From: JAVDCA01 sp963819385
GTDB taxonomy: Bacteria; Pseudomonadota; Alphaproteobacteria; Rhizobiales; Xanthobacteraceae
NCBI GenBank assembly: GCA_963819385.1
Contig: CAWFVV010000006.1
Span: 1,922,001 to 1,986,000 of the forward strand
Reading direction: 5' to 3'
Length of the DNA: 64,000 bases
This document shows, one piece after another, positions 8,219 to 16,705 of this stretch. A program made the translations under genes and the position numbers. Below the pieces are notes generated by a model that saw only the letters and a list, made by a program, of their open reading frames with translations, was not told where the DNA came from and searched no databases. Each line of letters begins with the position of its first letter. The stretch's first letter is position 1.

Positions 8219-9418
8219 ATGAATGCGACCATCGCGGACGCGCGCCGCGACGCGCCGCTCGGGCGCCTGCTCGCCTGCGTGGCGCTGCTGTGGATCGGCG
8301 GCATCGGCCTGCGCGTCACCATCCTGGCGGTGCCGCCGCTCATCCGCCTGATCCACACCGACCTCAACCTGTCGGAGACCGAGGTCGGCGTGCTGTCGGG
8401 ATTGCCGCCGATCCTGTTCGTGTTCGCCGCGGTGCCGGGATCGCTGCTGATCGCGCGGCTCGGCGCCCGCACGGCGGTGATCGGCGGATTGTTCGCGACC
8501 GCGCTCGGCTGCGCGTTGCGCGGCGCCGCGCCGGATTTCACCCTGCTGTGCGCCGCGACCGTGCTCACCGGCCTCGGCGTCGCCGTGATGCAGCCGGGCC
8601 TGCCGCCGCTGGTGCGCGCGTGGCTGCCAGACCGCATCGGCTTCGGCACCGCGGTCTACGCCAATGGCCTCCTGATCGGCGAGATCATTCCGGTGGCGCT
8701 GACGGTGTGGCTGGTGCTGCCGCTGGTCGACGGAAGCTGGCGCCTCGCCTTCGTGGCCTGGGCCGTCCCGTGCGCCGTGATCGCCGTGGTCCTCCTCGTT
8801 TTTGCGCCGCGGACCGCCGATACGGGCGCCGCGACGGCGCCGCGCCGCTGGTGGCCGGATTGGCGCAGCGGGCTGATTTGGCGCCTGGGCCTGATGTTCG
8901 GCGCCAACAACGCCACCTATTTCTCCACCAACGCCTTCATCCCTGACTACATGCATTACATCGGCCGGCCCGAGCTGGTCAGCCCGGCGCTCACGGCACT
9001 CAACATCGGCCAGCTTCCGGCCTCGCTCATCTTGCTCGCCATCGTGGGGCGGATCGTCGGCCGTGCCTGGCCTTATGCGGTGTGCGGCGCGCTATCGATC
9101 GCCTGCGTGCTCGGCATCCTGTTCGGCTCGGGCCCCGTCATCATCGCGTCCGCCGCAATGCTCGGTTTTTCCGGCGCGACGACGTTGACCTTGATGCTCA
9201 CGCTGCCGGCGCTGGTCAGCCCGCCCGACGATATCCACCGCACCACGGCGGCGATGTTCACCATCAGCTACTCGTGCGCCGTGCTGGTGCCGATCGTGAG
9301 CGGGTACTTCTGGGACGCGAGCGGCATCCCGGCAACGGCGTTCGTGCCCGTCGCGCTGAGCAACCTGCTGCTGATCGCGCTGCCGTGGAGCATCCCGAGA
9401 CGGTCAAGCGCCACCTGA
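8219..9418 (+). CDS. MFS transporter, CynX/NimT-like
   Basis: The 399-residue protein has about 12 hydrophobic segments and begins with a short cytoplasmic tail. The first half contains LSETEVGVLSGLPPILFVFA and GARTAVIGGLFATALG, typical of the cyanate/nitroimidazole (CynX/NimT) MFS branch. The middle loop (TADTGAATAPRRWWPDWR) separates two six-helix bundles. The direction of transport is not deducible. It lies downstream of two binding-protein genes on the same strand and may share their transcript. Confidence 0.85.
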   Translation: MNATIADARRDAPLGRLLACVALLWIGGIGLRVTILAVPPLIRLIHTDLNLSETEVGVLSGLPPILFVFAAVPGSLLIARLGARTAVIGGLFATALGCALRGAAPDFTLLCAATVLTGLGVAVMQPGLPPLVRAWLPDRIGFGTAVYANGLLIGEIIPVALTVWLVLPLVDGSWRLAFVAWAVPCAVIAVVLLVFAPRTADTGAATAPRRWWPDWRSGLIWRLGLMFGANNATYFSTNAFIPDYMHYIGRPELVSPALTALNIGQLPASLILLAIVGRIVGRAWPYAVCGALSIACVLGILFGSGPVIIASAAMLGFSGATTLTLMLTLPALVSPPDDIHRTTAAMFTISYSCAVLVPIVSGYFWDASGIPATAFVPVALSNLLLIALPWSIPRRSSAT

Positions 9419-9444
9419 ACGGTGCCGGTGTCGTCCACTATCGA

Positions 9445-10269
9445 CTATGGCGCGTGCACCACCACGCCCCTGACGCTATCTCCGACGCGCGCTAGCGACT
9501 GCTGCACGAAGCCCGATCTCGTCACGTCGCCGGCAAATTGCGCTGCAAAATCCTTCACCGCAACGGGCCGATCCTTGGCGTAGCCGATCGCGATCGGCAC
9601 GTTGTAATAGCTGCCCGGCAGGATGCGCGAACCCGCCATCATGCGCTGCGCCGAGATCAGCATCGGCACCACATGGCTGAAGGCGTCGGCATCGCCTGCC
9701 GCGAGCTTCTCGACTGCCGGCTTCGGATTCTCGACCGCGACGCTGATCATGGTCGCCTTGGTCAGCGTTTTCTTGAGCTGCGCCTCCTGGGCGCTGCGCG
9801 CCGGCACCAGCAGGCGCACGCCGGGACGGTCGACCTCGTCGATCGCCTTGATCGTCGAGCCCTCCGGGACCAGGTAGCTCGTCTGCAGATCAAGCACGAC
9901 CGGGCCGAAGTCGAACGCGACGGCGCGGTCGGCGGTGATGCCGATGAAGGTCGCGTCGAGCTCGCCCTTGCGGAACGCCTCGATCACCGCAATCGGGTTC
10001 TCGAACCGAATGAGCTGCGCCGGCACGCCGAGCCGGCGCGCCAGCTCTCGGCCGAGATCGGGCACCACGCCCTTGAGGTCGCCGGTGGAATCGGGAAGCG
10101 CGAAGTAGGTCACCATCAGCACGCCCACCCGCAAGGTGCCGGTCGGGGCAAACGCTTTGGCGACGTCGGTCTGGGCATGTGCTGTGGGAGAGAAGGCGGC
10201 AGCTGCGAGCGCGGCGCAGAGGCCAAATGCAAGCCGCGCGAGACGCGGCGCGTTGAGATGCGCGTGCAT
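9445..10269 (-). CDS. ABC-type substrate-binding protein, family 3
   Basis: The 274-residue protein has a signal peptide ending around PTAHAQ. The mature part shows the family 3 bacterial extracellular solute-binding pattern: GTLRVGVLMVTYFALPD, VPDLGRELARRLGVPAQLI, GELDATFIGITADRAVAFDFGP. Family members usually bind amino acids or small organic acids. I prefer ATG 10269 because GGGAGG lies six bases upstream. The alternative ATG 10275 abuts that site. No permease or ATPase gene is adjacent, so it is an orphan receptor. It converges with the MFS gene. Confidence 0.87.
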   Translation of the reverse strand: MHAHLNAPRLARLAFGLCAALAAAAFSPTAHAQTDVAKAFAPTGTLRVGVLMVTYFALPDSTGDLKGVVPDLGRELARRLGVPAQLIRFENPIAVIEAFRKGELDATFIGITADRAVAFDFGPVVLDLQTSYLVPEGSTIKAIDEVDRPGVRLLVPARSAQEAQLKKTLTKATMISVAVENPKPAVEKLAAGDADAFSHVVPMLISAQRMMAGSRILPGSYYNVPIAIGYAKDRPVAVKDFAAQFAGDVTRSGFVQQSLARVGDSVRGVVVHAP

Positions 10270-10358
10270 GGCCATCCTCCCTGAACTATTTTCGCCACCT
10301 TAGCATGGCGCGCGCCGGCCCAGATGGAACCATCTCGCCCCGCCGCCATTCCCCGGGC

Positions 10359-10964
10359 ATGGACGAAATGACCGACATCAGGAGCCTCCCCGCCTTACGC
10401 GACGCCGAGGCCGCATGCACCCGCTGCCCGCTCTATCGCAATGCGACGCAAGTCGTTCCGGGCGAAGGCCCGAAGCACGCGCAGGTCATGCTGGTCGGCG
10501 AGCAGCCGGGCGACCAGGAAGATCGGCAGGGACATCCGTTCGTCGGCCCCGCCGGCCGCATGCTCGATCGCGCGATCGTCGATGCCGGCATCGATCGCGA
10601 GCAGGTGTTCGTCACCAATGCGGTCAAGCACTTCAAGTTCGAGCCGCGCGGCAAGCGCCGCCTGCACAAGCGTCCCAGTGCCGGCGAGGTCGATGCCTGC
10701 CGCTGGTGGCTCGACCGCGAGCGCGCAATCATCAAGCCGCGCGTGATCGTTGCCCTTGGCGCGACCGCGGCGCGTGGCGTGCTCGGCCGCACGGTCACGA
10801 TCGCGTCCATGCGCGGCGAGACGCTCGACGCCGGCGACGGCAGGCGCATCATCGTGACGATCCATCCGTCCTATCTGCTGCGCCTGCGGGACGATGCGTC
10901 CAAGGAGCGCGAGTACGAGGGCTTCGTCGGTGATCTACGACGGTGTGCGAAGCTGCTGAAGTAA
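10359..10964 (+). CDS. udgX: Uracil-DNA glycosylase, UdgX type
   Basis: The 201-residue protein carries the UdgX hallmarks. These are the active-site motif GEQPGDQED (47-55), PFVGPAGRMLD (60-70), and the extra loop KRRLHKRP (99-106), whose His103 corresponds to the histidine that forms the covalent bond to the uracil site in described UdgX proteins. HPSYLLR (169-175) is the second catalytic motif. Cys20 and Cys23 fit the iron-sulfur cluster pair of family 4-like enzymes. A His (91) sits where family 4 enzymes have a cysteine. It would remove or trap uracil in DNA. ATG 10368 is an alternative start. It is a stand-alone gene. Confidence 0.9.
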   Translation: MDEMTDIRSLPALRDAEAACTRCPLYRNATQVVPGEGPKHAQVMLVGEQPGDQEDRQGHPFVGPAGRMLDRAIVDAGIDREQVFVTNAVKHFKFEPRGKRRLHKRPSAGEVDACRWWLDRERAIIKPRVIVALGATAARGVLGRTVTIASMRGETLDAGDGRRIIVTIHPSYLLRLRDDASKEREYEGFVGDLRRCAKLLK

Positions 10965-10989
10965 GCCGTCGATGACAGCGCCACGTCGA

Positions 10990-12240
10990 TCATGTCGATG
11001 ACGAAGCTGCCGGCTCGGCCATTTCGGGCTGTCGCGTCAGCCGGACGGCCGGCGATATGAGGATCGTCGCGGCCTGGACCAGGAACCCGGCGCACGCCAC
11101 CACAAGGCATGCCTCCGCTCCGTAGAAGCCGCCGACGGCGGCGCCGATCGCCGCACCAATCGGCCGCGCCCCGTAGGCGACGATGTTGAGGGCCGAGACG
11201 CGTCCGAGCAGGTGCGGCGGCGTCACGGTCTGGCGTAGCGTCGTCGTGCTGATCACCCAGATGATCGGGCCCGCGCCCATCAGGAAGAAGCTCGCGCCGG
11301 CGAGCAGCGCCGAGGGAGCCCAGATCGTCGCCACCATCACGACCGAGGCGACGAGCCCGGCCACCGGCCCGAGCGCGATGACGACGCCGAGCGGCAGCCG
11401 GCGCATGACCCGATCGGCAATCAGCGCGCCCACGACCATGCCGACGCCGTAGCTCGCCAGCGTCGCGCCGACGCCCGATGCCGAGAGCCCGAGACGGTGG
11501 ACCGCGTAGGGCACGAACACGGCCTGGAGAACGAAAAATGCCGTGTTGAAGACAAACTGCGTGACGAACACCGGGCGCAGCAGCGGGTGCCGAAAGAGGA
11601 ATTGTGCACCTTCGCGGATCTCGGCGACCACGCTGCGCGACGCCGGCGCGGTGCGGGGTGGCTCGCGCACGCCGGCGAGGAGGATCACCGCCCCGGCCGA
11701 CAGCGCGGCTGCAAAGCCGAAGGCCGGCGAGCCGCCGACCCAGCCCACGAGGGCGCCGGCAAGCGCCGGGCCGGCCGCGAAAGCAATCGTGCGCGCAAGC
11801 TCGATGCGGGCGTTGGCGGCGGGGAGCGCGCCCTGGGGCACCAGCGACGGCACGAGCGAGGGAGCCGCCACGCTGAACGCGACCGTTCCGCAGGCGCCGA
11901 TGAAGCCCAACCCCGCGAGCAGCGGCCAGGTCAGGAGCCCCGACGCCGCGAGCGCCAGCACGCCGAGGAGCGAGAGCGCGCGCAGCGCCTCCGCGCTCGC
12001 CATGACGGTGCGGCGCGACAGCCGGTCTGCGAGCAGGCCGGCCGGGATGGCGAAGAGCACGAAAGGCAGCGTCTGGGCGGTCTGCAGGACGCCGATCTCG
12101 GCCGTCCCGGCGCCGAGCGCAATAACCGCGACGATCGGCGTCGCGGCGAGCCCGATCTGCTCCGCGGATTGCGCCGCGAGGTTCGACCAGGCGAGACGCT
12201 TGAAGGTGGGCGGGAGCCGAGTTCCAATTGTGGCGTGCAT
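10990..12240 (-). CDS. MFS exporter (EntS-like)
   Basis: The 416-residue membrane protein has about 12 hydrophobic segments and the layout of the EntS/tetracycline-exporter-like MFS branch. Supporting motifs are AEIGVLQTAQTLPFVLFAIPAGLLADRLSRR (positions 50-80, motif A near its end) and LPAANARIELARTIAFAAGPALAG, often seen in these exporters. Substrate is unknown, possibly a drug or siderophore. I start it at ATG 12240. The longer frame upstream is non-coding. A perfect inverted repeat (12242-12272) directly precedes the start and includes the likely ribosome site in its loop. Confidence 0.85.
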   Translation of the reverse strand: MHATIGTRLPPTFKRLAWSNLAAQSAEQIGLAATPIVAVIALGAGTAEIGVLQTAQTLPFVLFAIPAGLLADRLSRRTVMASAEALRALSLLGVLALAASGLLTWPLLAGLGFIGACGTVAFSVAAPSLVPSLVPQGALPAANARIELARTIAFAAGPALAGALVGWVGGSPAFGFAAALSAGAVILLAGVREPPRTAPASRSVVAEIREGAQFLFRHPLLRPVFVTQFVFNTAFFVLQAVFVPYAVHRLGLSASGVGATLASYGVGMVVGALIADRVMRRLPLGVVIALGPVAGLVASVVMVATIWAPSALLAGASFFLMGAGPIIWVISTTTLRQTVTPPHLLGRVSALNIVAYGARPIGAAIGAAVGGFYGAEACLVVACAGFLVQAATILISPAVRLTRQPEMAEPAASSST

Positions 12241-12241
12241 G

Positions 12242-12272
12242 ATGCTGAACCTTTCCGCTGTTGGTTCAGCAT
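12242..12272 (-). promoter_or_regulatory. Perfect 10-bp inverted repeat at the MFS translation start
   Basis: ATGCTGAACC and GGTTCAGCAT are perfect reverse complements separated by 11 bp and end one base before the MFS start codon. Read along the mRNA, the loop contains a GGAAA(GG) ribosome-site-like element. The repeat may be an operator for a dimeric repressor or a hairpin that hides the ribosome site. Confidence 0.5.
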
Positions 12273-12348
12273 GTGAGGCCATCCACGCCGCGGCGCACTC
12301 CGCCTGTTGCTGTCGAATTCGCGGATCAGCCAATAGCGGAGGAATCAC

Positions 12349-12438
12349 AGGGTGGGCAAAGCGAAGCGTGCCCACCGTTCAATCAACTCGGCGCAAAGTC
12401 CGCGTGGGCACGGCGCTTCGCGCCTTTGCCCACCCTAC
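12349..12438. repeat. Palindromic intergenic repeat, family A copy 1
   Basis: AGGGTGGGCAAAGCG at the left end is matched by CGCCTTTGCCCACCCTAC at the right end. Inner arms GCGTGCCCACC and GCGTGGGCACGGCGC also pair. The whole 90 bp could fold into a long hairpin. A second copy lies at 18742-18836. It separates the MFS start from the SDR stop. Confidence 0.8.
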
Positions 12439-12444
12439 GAAGGG

Positions 12445-13233
12445 TCAAATCGCCGCCATCGCTCCGCCGTCGACTTGCCAGGCGCAGCCGAGCACGTAGC
12501 TCGCGCGCGCGGAGCAGAGGAACGCCACCACGGCGGCGACCTCTTCGGATTTGGCGAGGCGGCCAAGCGGCAGCTTGGCGCCGCGCTCGCGCAGGATGTC
12601 GGCCTCTGACTTGCCGGCCGCGGCGGCCTCCTTGCGCATCCGCTCCTCGACCCGCTCCGTGAGCGTGCCGGCCGGGCTGACGGCATTGAGCAGGATGCCG
12701 TCCTTGGCGAGTTCGCCGGCCATTGCCTTCGTCAGGTTGAGGATCGCCGCATTGTTCATGCCGGTCGCCACCGCGCGCGGCTGCGGCTCGCGGCCGGCAT
12801 TGCCGGTGACGTTGACGATGCGGCCCCATTTGCGCGCCCGCATCGGCGGGATGACATGGCGCATGCAGCGGGCAAAGCCGTTGAGCTTCTTGTCGAAGTT
12901 CTTGCCCCATGCTTCATCGGAGAGCGTGAAGAGATCGCCCGGGCTCACCAGCGCGGCATTGTTCACGAGAATATCGAGACGGCCGAACTCGGCGAGCGTG
13001 CGCTCGACCATCAGGCGGACCGAGTCGTCGCTCTCGATGTCGAACGGAATGCCGAGCACGCGGCCGCTCCCTTTCCTGCTCAGCGCGCGGCAGGCCTCGG
13101 CGTTGCGTTGAGGGTCCTGGCTCGCCGCCACCACATGCGCGCCTTCGGCGAGCAGCTCCGCCGCGCAGGCGCGGCCGATGCCACGGCTTGCGCCGGTGAC
13201 GATGGCGACGCGATCTTTGAGGCCGAGATCCAT
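12445..13233 (-). CDS. SDR-family protein lacking the catalytic Ser-Tyr-Lys
   Basis: The 262-residue protein has the SDR Rossmann motif TGASRGIG (near residue 12), the DILVNNAA motif, and a normal C-terminal GCAWQVDGG. At the position of the usual YxxxK it reads TGMNNAAILNLTKA, so Tyr and Lys are replaced by Thr and Asn. The Ser 13 residues before is Gly. NAD(P) binding is likely, but standard SDR oxidoreductase chemistry is doubtful. Start ATG 13233 is chosen. The frame upstream is repeat sequence. Neighbours on the same strand are a propeller protein and an MFS exporter, each separated by palindromic repeats. Confidence 0.85.
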   Translation of the reverse strand: MDLGLKDRVAIVTGASRGIGRACAAELLAEGAHVVAASQDPQRNAEACRALSRKGSGRVLGIPFDIESDDSVRLMVERTLAEFGRLDILVNNAALVSPGDLFTLSDEAWGKNFDKKLNGFARCMRHVIPPMRARKWGRIVNVTGNAGREPQPRAVATGMNNAAILNLTKAMAGELAKDGILLNAVSPAGTLTERVEERMRKEAAAAGKSEADILRERGAKLPLGRLAKSEEVAAVVAFLCSARASYVLGCAWQVDGGAMAAI

Positions 13234-13260
13234 GATGTTCTCCGTCGCAGTTGCGCACCC

Positions 13261-13346
13261 GTAGGATGGGTTGAGCAAAGCGAAACCCATCAGGTGAGTT
13301 CGCGGCGCGCAAAATGATGGGTTTCGCTTCGCTCAACCCATCCTAC
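13261..13346. repeat. Palindromic intergenic repeat, family B copy 1
   Basis: GTAGGATGGGTTGAGC at the left is complementary to GCTCAACCCATCCTAC at the right. A second arm pair is CGAAACCCATCA and TGATGGGTTTCG. The element is 86 bp. Other copies are at 40210-40293, 41398-41481 and 56861-56981. Confidence 0.85.
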
Positions 13347-13367
13347 GAGCCGAGCGCGAGGCTCCGA

Positions 13368-14549
13368 TCAGCCCGTGTACTCGAGGATGTGCATCCCGGC
13401 GCCGGCGCGGTCGATCAGGTAGAGCAATCCATTCTCGTCGGTGCCGATGTCGTTCGACTGCACGGCTTGCCGGTCACCCGACAGCTCCGGCACGAAGCAG
13501 CCGACCTCCTTCGGACGCAACGGGTCGCTCACGTCGACGGCACGCAGGCCCGCGTTGAAGTAGGTGAGGAAGACGATGTTCGCCCACCGACCTTCGCTGC
13601 GGACGTCCTCGAGGATGTTGTGCGCGCCGAAGCGGCCGGGGCGGTCGTAGTACTTCTCGCGCTCCGGAAAGAAGGTCGCGACCGGGATCGGGTTGGTCTC
13701 CTTGCGGATGTCGACCACCCACATGAACTGGGCGTCCCAGAATTTCTGCTTGGCGCGCGCCTCGTCGGTGCAGATCAGGTAGGGCCGGTCGCCGACCGGC
13801 CACGCCGTGTGGGTCGATCCGGGAAACGGCGGCGACCATTGCAGGTGGCCGACCAGCTCCATCTTGCGCAAGTCGGTGCAGTCGATGATCGCAATGCCGC
13901 CGCCCCAGAACGCCGCATACATGCGGTTGCCGCGGATCATCGGCGGGCCGTGCAGCGTGATCGCCTCCTCGTGCGGCATCGGATCGTCGCCGCCGCCCTC
14001 GCCTTCCGCCTTCTGCCACGGCAGGCCCCAGATGCTGATGACGTCCGGCTTGAGCGGATTGCGCACGTCGAGCGTCCAGATCACCCGCTTGTTCCAGCCA
14101 GGCGCATCGTTCGGCAGGAAGGCAAGCTGGCGCTTGTTGTCGACACCGAAGCGGTGCGGGCCGGAGCCGGGCGTGTCGTAGAAGCCGACTTCCTTCGGCT
14201 GGTCCGGCTTGCTGATGTCGAAGATGAAGATGCCGGCGCGCGCGTTGCGACCCTGGTCGCCGGCGAGCCGCTCGGAATTGACCCAGAGGATATGATCGCC
14301 GACCACGCGCAGCTTGTGGCAGTGCACGCCCGGCGGCGCGCGGAATTCGTAGACCTTCTTGGGATTCTTCGGGTCGCGTACATCGTGCGCCGTGAAGCCT
14401 TCCGGCGCGTGGCCGCTCGATTTGCCGACTGACCCCACATAGGCATAGCCCTTGTGCACCTGCACGAGGCTGCCGCAGCCCCAGGCGGCGGACGGATCGT
14501 GGCCGAGCTTGCGGAAGCCCTTGATCTCCTCGGCATACTGTGCGGCCAT
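13368..14549 (-). CDS. LVIVD-repeat beta-propeller protein
   Basis: The 393-residue protein consists of repeated units of the LVIVD kind, for example GIFIFDISKPDQPKEVGFYD, VIWTLDVRNPLKPDVISIW, GGIAIIDCTDLRKMELVG and GLRAVDVSDPLRPKEVGCF. These repeats build a beta-propeller used for binding rather than catalysis. His-rich segments (GVHCHKLRV, PMPHEEAITLHGPP) could bind a metal. There is no signal peptide. ATG 14549 has a GGAGG site seven bases upstream. The function is unknown. It is divergent from the MDR oxidoreductase gene. Confidence 0.82.
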   Translation of the reverse strand: MAAQYAEEIKGFRKLGHDPSAAWGCGSLVQVHKGYAYVGSVGKSSGHAPEGFTAHDVRDPKNPKKVYEFRAPPGVHCHKLRVVGDHILWVNSERLAGDQGRNARAGIFIFDISKPDQPKEVGFYDTPGSGPHRFGVDNKRQLAFLPNDAPGWNKRVIWTLDVRNPLKPDVISIWGLPWQKAEGEGGGDDPMPHEEAITLHGPPMIRGNRMYAAFWGGGIAIIDCTDLRKMELVGHLQWSPPFPGSTHTAWPVGDRPYLICTDEARAKQKFWDAQFMWVVDIRKETNPIPVATFFPEREKYYDRPGRFGAHNILEDVRSEGRWANIVFLTYFNAGLRAVDVSDPLRPKEVGCFVPELSGDRQAVQSNDIGTDENGLLYLIDRAGAGMHILEYTG

Positions 14550-14636
14550 TGCGATCCTCCACGCCCGAACATGCATCGGCGATATGATTTACACGAGCGT
14601 CAACGGCTTGGCACCACGCAATTCCGGAGACCACGC

Positions 14637-15661
14637 ATGAGCGAATCCATGGCGAAACAGATCGTGCTCGCGGCGCGGCCGAAGGGCCGCCCGACGCTGG
14701 AAAATTTTCGCCTCGAGAAAGTGCCGATGCCGGCGATGCCGCGCGGCGGCCTGCTCCTGCGCGTGCTCTACCTGTCGCTCGATCCCTACATGCGCGGGCG
14801 CATGGACGACCGCAAATCCTACGCGCCGGCGGTCGGCGTCGGCGAGGTCATGACCGCCCAGAGCATCTGCGACGTCACCGCCTCGGATCATCCCGACTAC
14901 AAGGCCGGCGACATCGTGCTGGCGCCGACCGGCTGGCGCACGCACGCGGCCTCCGACGGGACGGGCCTGCGCAAGCTCGACCCATCGCTTGCGCCGATCA
15001 CCACCGGCCTCGGCGTGCTCGGCATGCCGGGCTTCACGGCCTATTCGGGTCTCTACGCGATCGGCAAGCCGAAGCCGGGCGAGACGGTCGTCGTCGCGGC
15101 GGCCAGCGGCCCCGTCGGCTCGCTGGTCGGCCAGCTCGCCCGCATGGCCGGCGCCCGCGCGGTCGGCATCGCGGGCGGGGCGGACAAGTGCCGCCACGTA
15201 CGCGACGAGCTGCGCTTCGACGCCGCCATCGATCACCGCGCGCCGGACTTCGCGCAGCAGCTTGCGGCCGCCTGCCCGAAGGGCATCGACGTCTACTTCG
15301 AGAACGTCGGCGGCGCCGTGTGGCAGGCGGTGCTGCCCTTGCTCAACCGTTTCGCGCGCGTGCCGGTGTGCGGGCTGATCGCGCAGTACAATGCCGGCGG
15401 CGACGCGCCCGGGCCGAATCTCTGCCCGCGACCATGCGGGAAGTGCTGAGCAAAAGCCTGACGCTGCGCGGCTTCATCAACTACGAGTTCGCGGCCGAGC
15501 ACTTCGCAATGTTCCTCAAGACCGTCGCGGACGGCATCAAGTCCGGCGAGGTGCGCTATCGCGAGGACATCACCGACGGCTTCGAGAACGCGCCGGCGAC
15601 GTTCCTCGGCATGCTCGAGGGCAAGAACTTCGGCAAGACGCTGATCCGCGTCAGCGCGTGA
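14637..15661 (+). pseudogene. NADP-dependent MDR oxidoreductase (zinc-independent), frameshifted
   Basis: The sequence starts at ATG 14637 behind GGAGA and shows the leukotriene B4 dehydrogenase/curcumin reductase-like branch of MDR. Motifs are LYLSLDPYMRGRM, GMPGFTAYSGLYAIGKPKPGETV, the nucleotide-binding AAASGPVGSLVGQLA, and GIDVYFENVGG. The frame breaks at about 15419 after APGPN. The family C-terminus (ATMREVLSKSLTLRGFINYEF to KTLIRVSA) follows in another frame to 15661. The total is 342 codons minus one base, so one base is missing. The break touches a GAATC site (15416-15420). Such enzymes reduce alpha,beta-unsaturated ketones. It is either inactive or a sequencing error. Confidence 0.85.
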
Positions 15662-15667
15662 ACGCGC

Positions 15668-16528
15668 TCAGAGCTTCTCGGCCAGGAAGCGGAGCAGCCG
15701 CGGCGCCAGCACGGCCGGATAGCTGCCCGGCTCGTCGAGCGGATCGCTCACCCAGTAGTGCCCGGCGCCCGGCACGTAGCACGTCCGGGTAAAGAAGCCG
15801 GCCTGCTTGAGCGCGCGCAGAAATGCCTCGGTGTGGCGCTTGCGATCGACCAGGTCGTCCTCGAGGCCGCAGGCCAGCAGCACCGCGGTCTGGTTGTTGC
15901 CATAGGTCGCATAGCTGATCGGCGTCGCGTCGAAATAGAGTTTCCGGCTCTCCATCGGTGAGGCGCCGAGGAAGTTCTCGATGTTGTTGTCGCGCGGGCT
16001 GTCGGCGCGGTAGCGCTCCCACATTTCCATGACGTCATAGACGCCGTAGACGCCGATCAGCACCTTCACCTTGGCGTTCGCCTGCGCCTGCGGATCGTCC
16101 GGATAGCCGTCGAGGAAGGCGCCCGCATTGGCGCCGAGCGCCGCGAGCGACGCCAGATGCGCGCCCGCCGAAGCGCCGAACAGCGCCAGACGCTCCGGAT
16201 CGATCCGGTATTGCGCCGCGTTGGCGCGCAGGAAGCGCACGGCCGCGACCACGTCGTGCACGGCCTGGGGAAACGTTTTGGTCCCCTTCTTCGCCAGCCG
16301 GTAGCTGATCGTGAACAGGCCATAGCCGCGCGCCGCGAGATATGGCCCCCAATGCTGGAACTGGCTGCGCACGCCCTGCTGCCAGCCCCCGCCATGTACC
16401 GCGACCAGCGCCGGATACGGCCCCGCCCCTTTCGGCACATAGAGATCGCCCTGCAGCATGACCCCGTCATGGGTCGCGTAGGTCAGCGCCGCGCGCAGCT
16501 CATGCGTGTCGGAAGTCATCGCATCCAT
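15668..16528 (-). CDS. Alpha/beta hydrolase (HSL-like esterase)
   Basis: The 286-residue protein has the oxyanion motif HGGGW (near residue 45), the nucleophile elbow GASAGAHLASLAAL with Ser in the middle, and a late histidine in PGAGHYWVSDPLDE. This is the hormone-sensitive-lipase/carboxylesterase arrangement. No signal peptide is present, so it is cytoplasmic. ATG 16528 and ATG 16519 are both possible starts. It converges with the frame-broken MDR gene, the stops being only a few bases apart, and is divergent from another alpha/beta hydrolase. Confidence 0.88.
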   Translation of the reverse strand: MDAMTSDTHELRAALTYATHDGVMLQGDLYVPKGAGPYPALVAVHGGGWQQGVRSQFQHWGPYLAARGYGLFTISYRLAKKGTKTFPQAVHDVVAAVRFLRANAAQYRIDPERLALFGASAGAHLASLAALGANAGAFLDGYPDDPQAQANAKVKVLIGVYGVYDVMEMWERYRADSPRDNNIENFLGASPMESRKLYFDATPISYATYGNNQTAVLLACGLEDDLVDRKRHTEAFLRALKQAGFFTRTCYVPGAGHYWVSDPLDEPGSYPAVLAPRLLRFLAEKL

Positions 16529-16705
16529 CGTGGTCGTGAAGGCTCGGCGGATCGGTCCGGCGCAACTCTGTCATCGCGCGCGCCGTGACGCAATCGGCGC
16601 GCACGCAATGCCCGCCATGCGAGACCGCCGTCCTACCTCCGTTGACAGGGTCCGCGTCTGCCTGTTCGATGCCGGCAACTGACACCAACAGCGTTCGGGA
16701 TCGAA

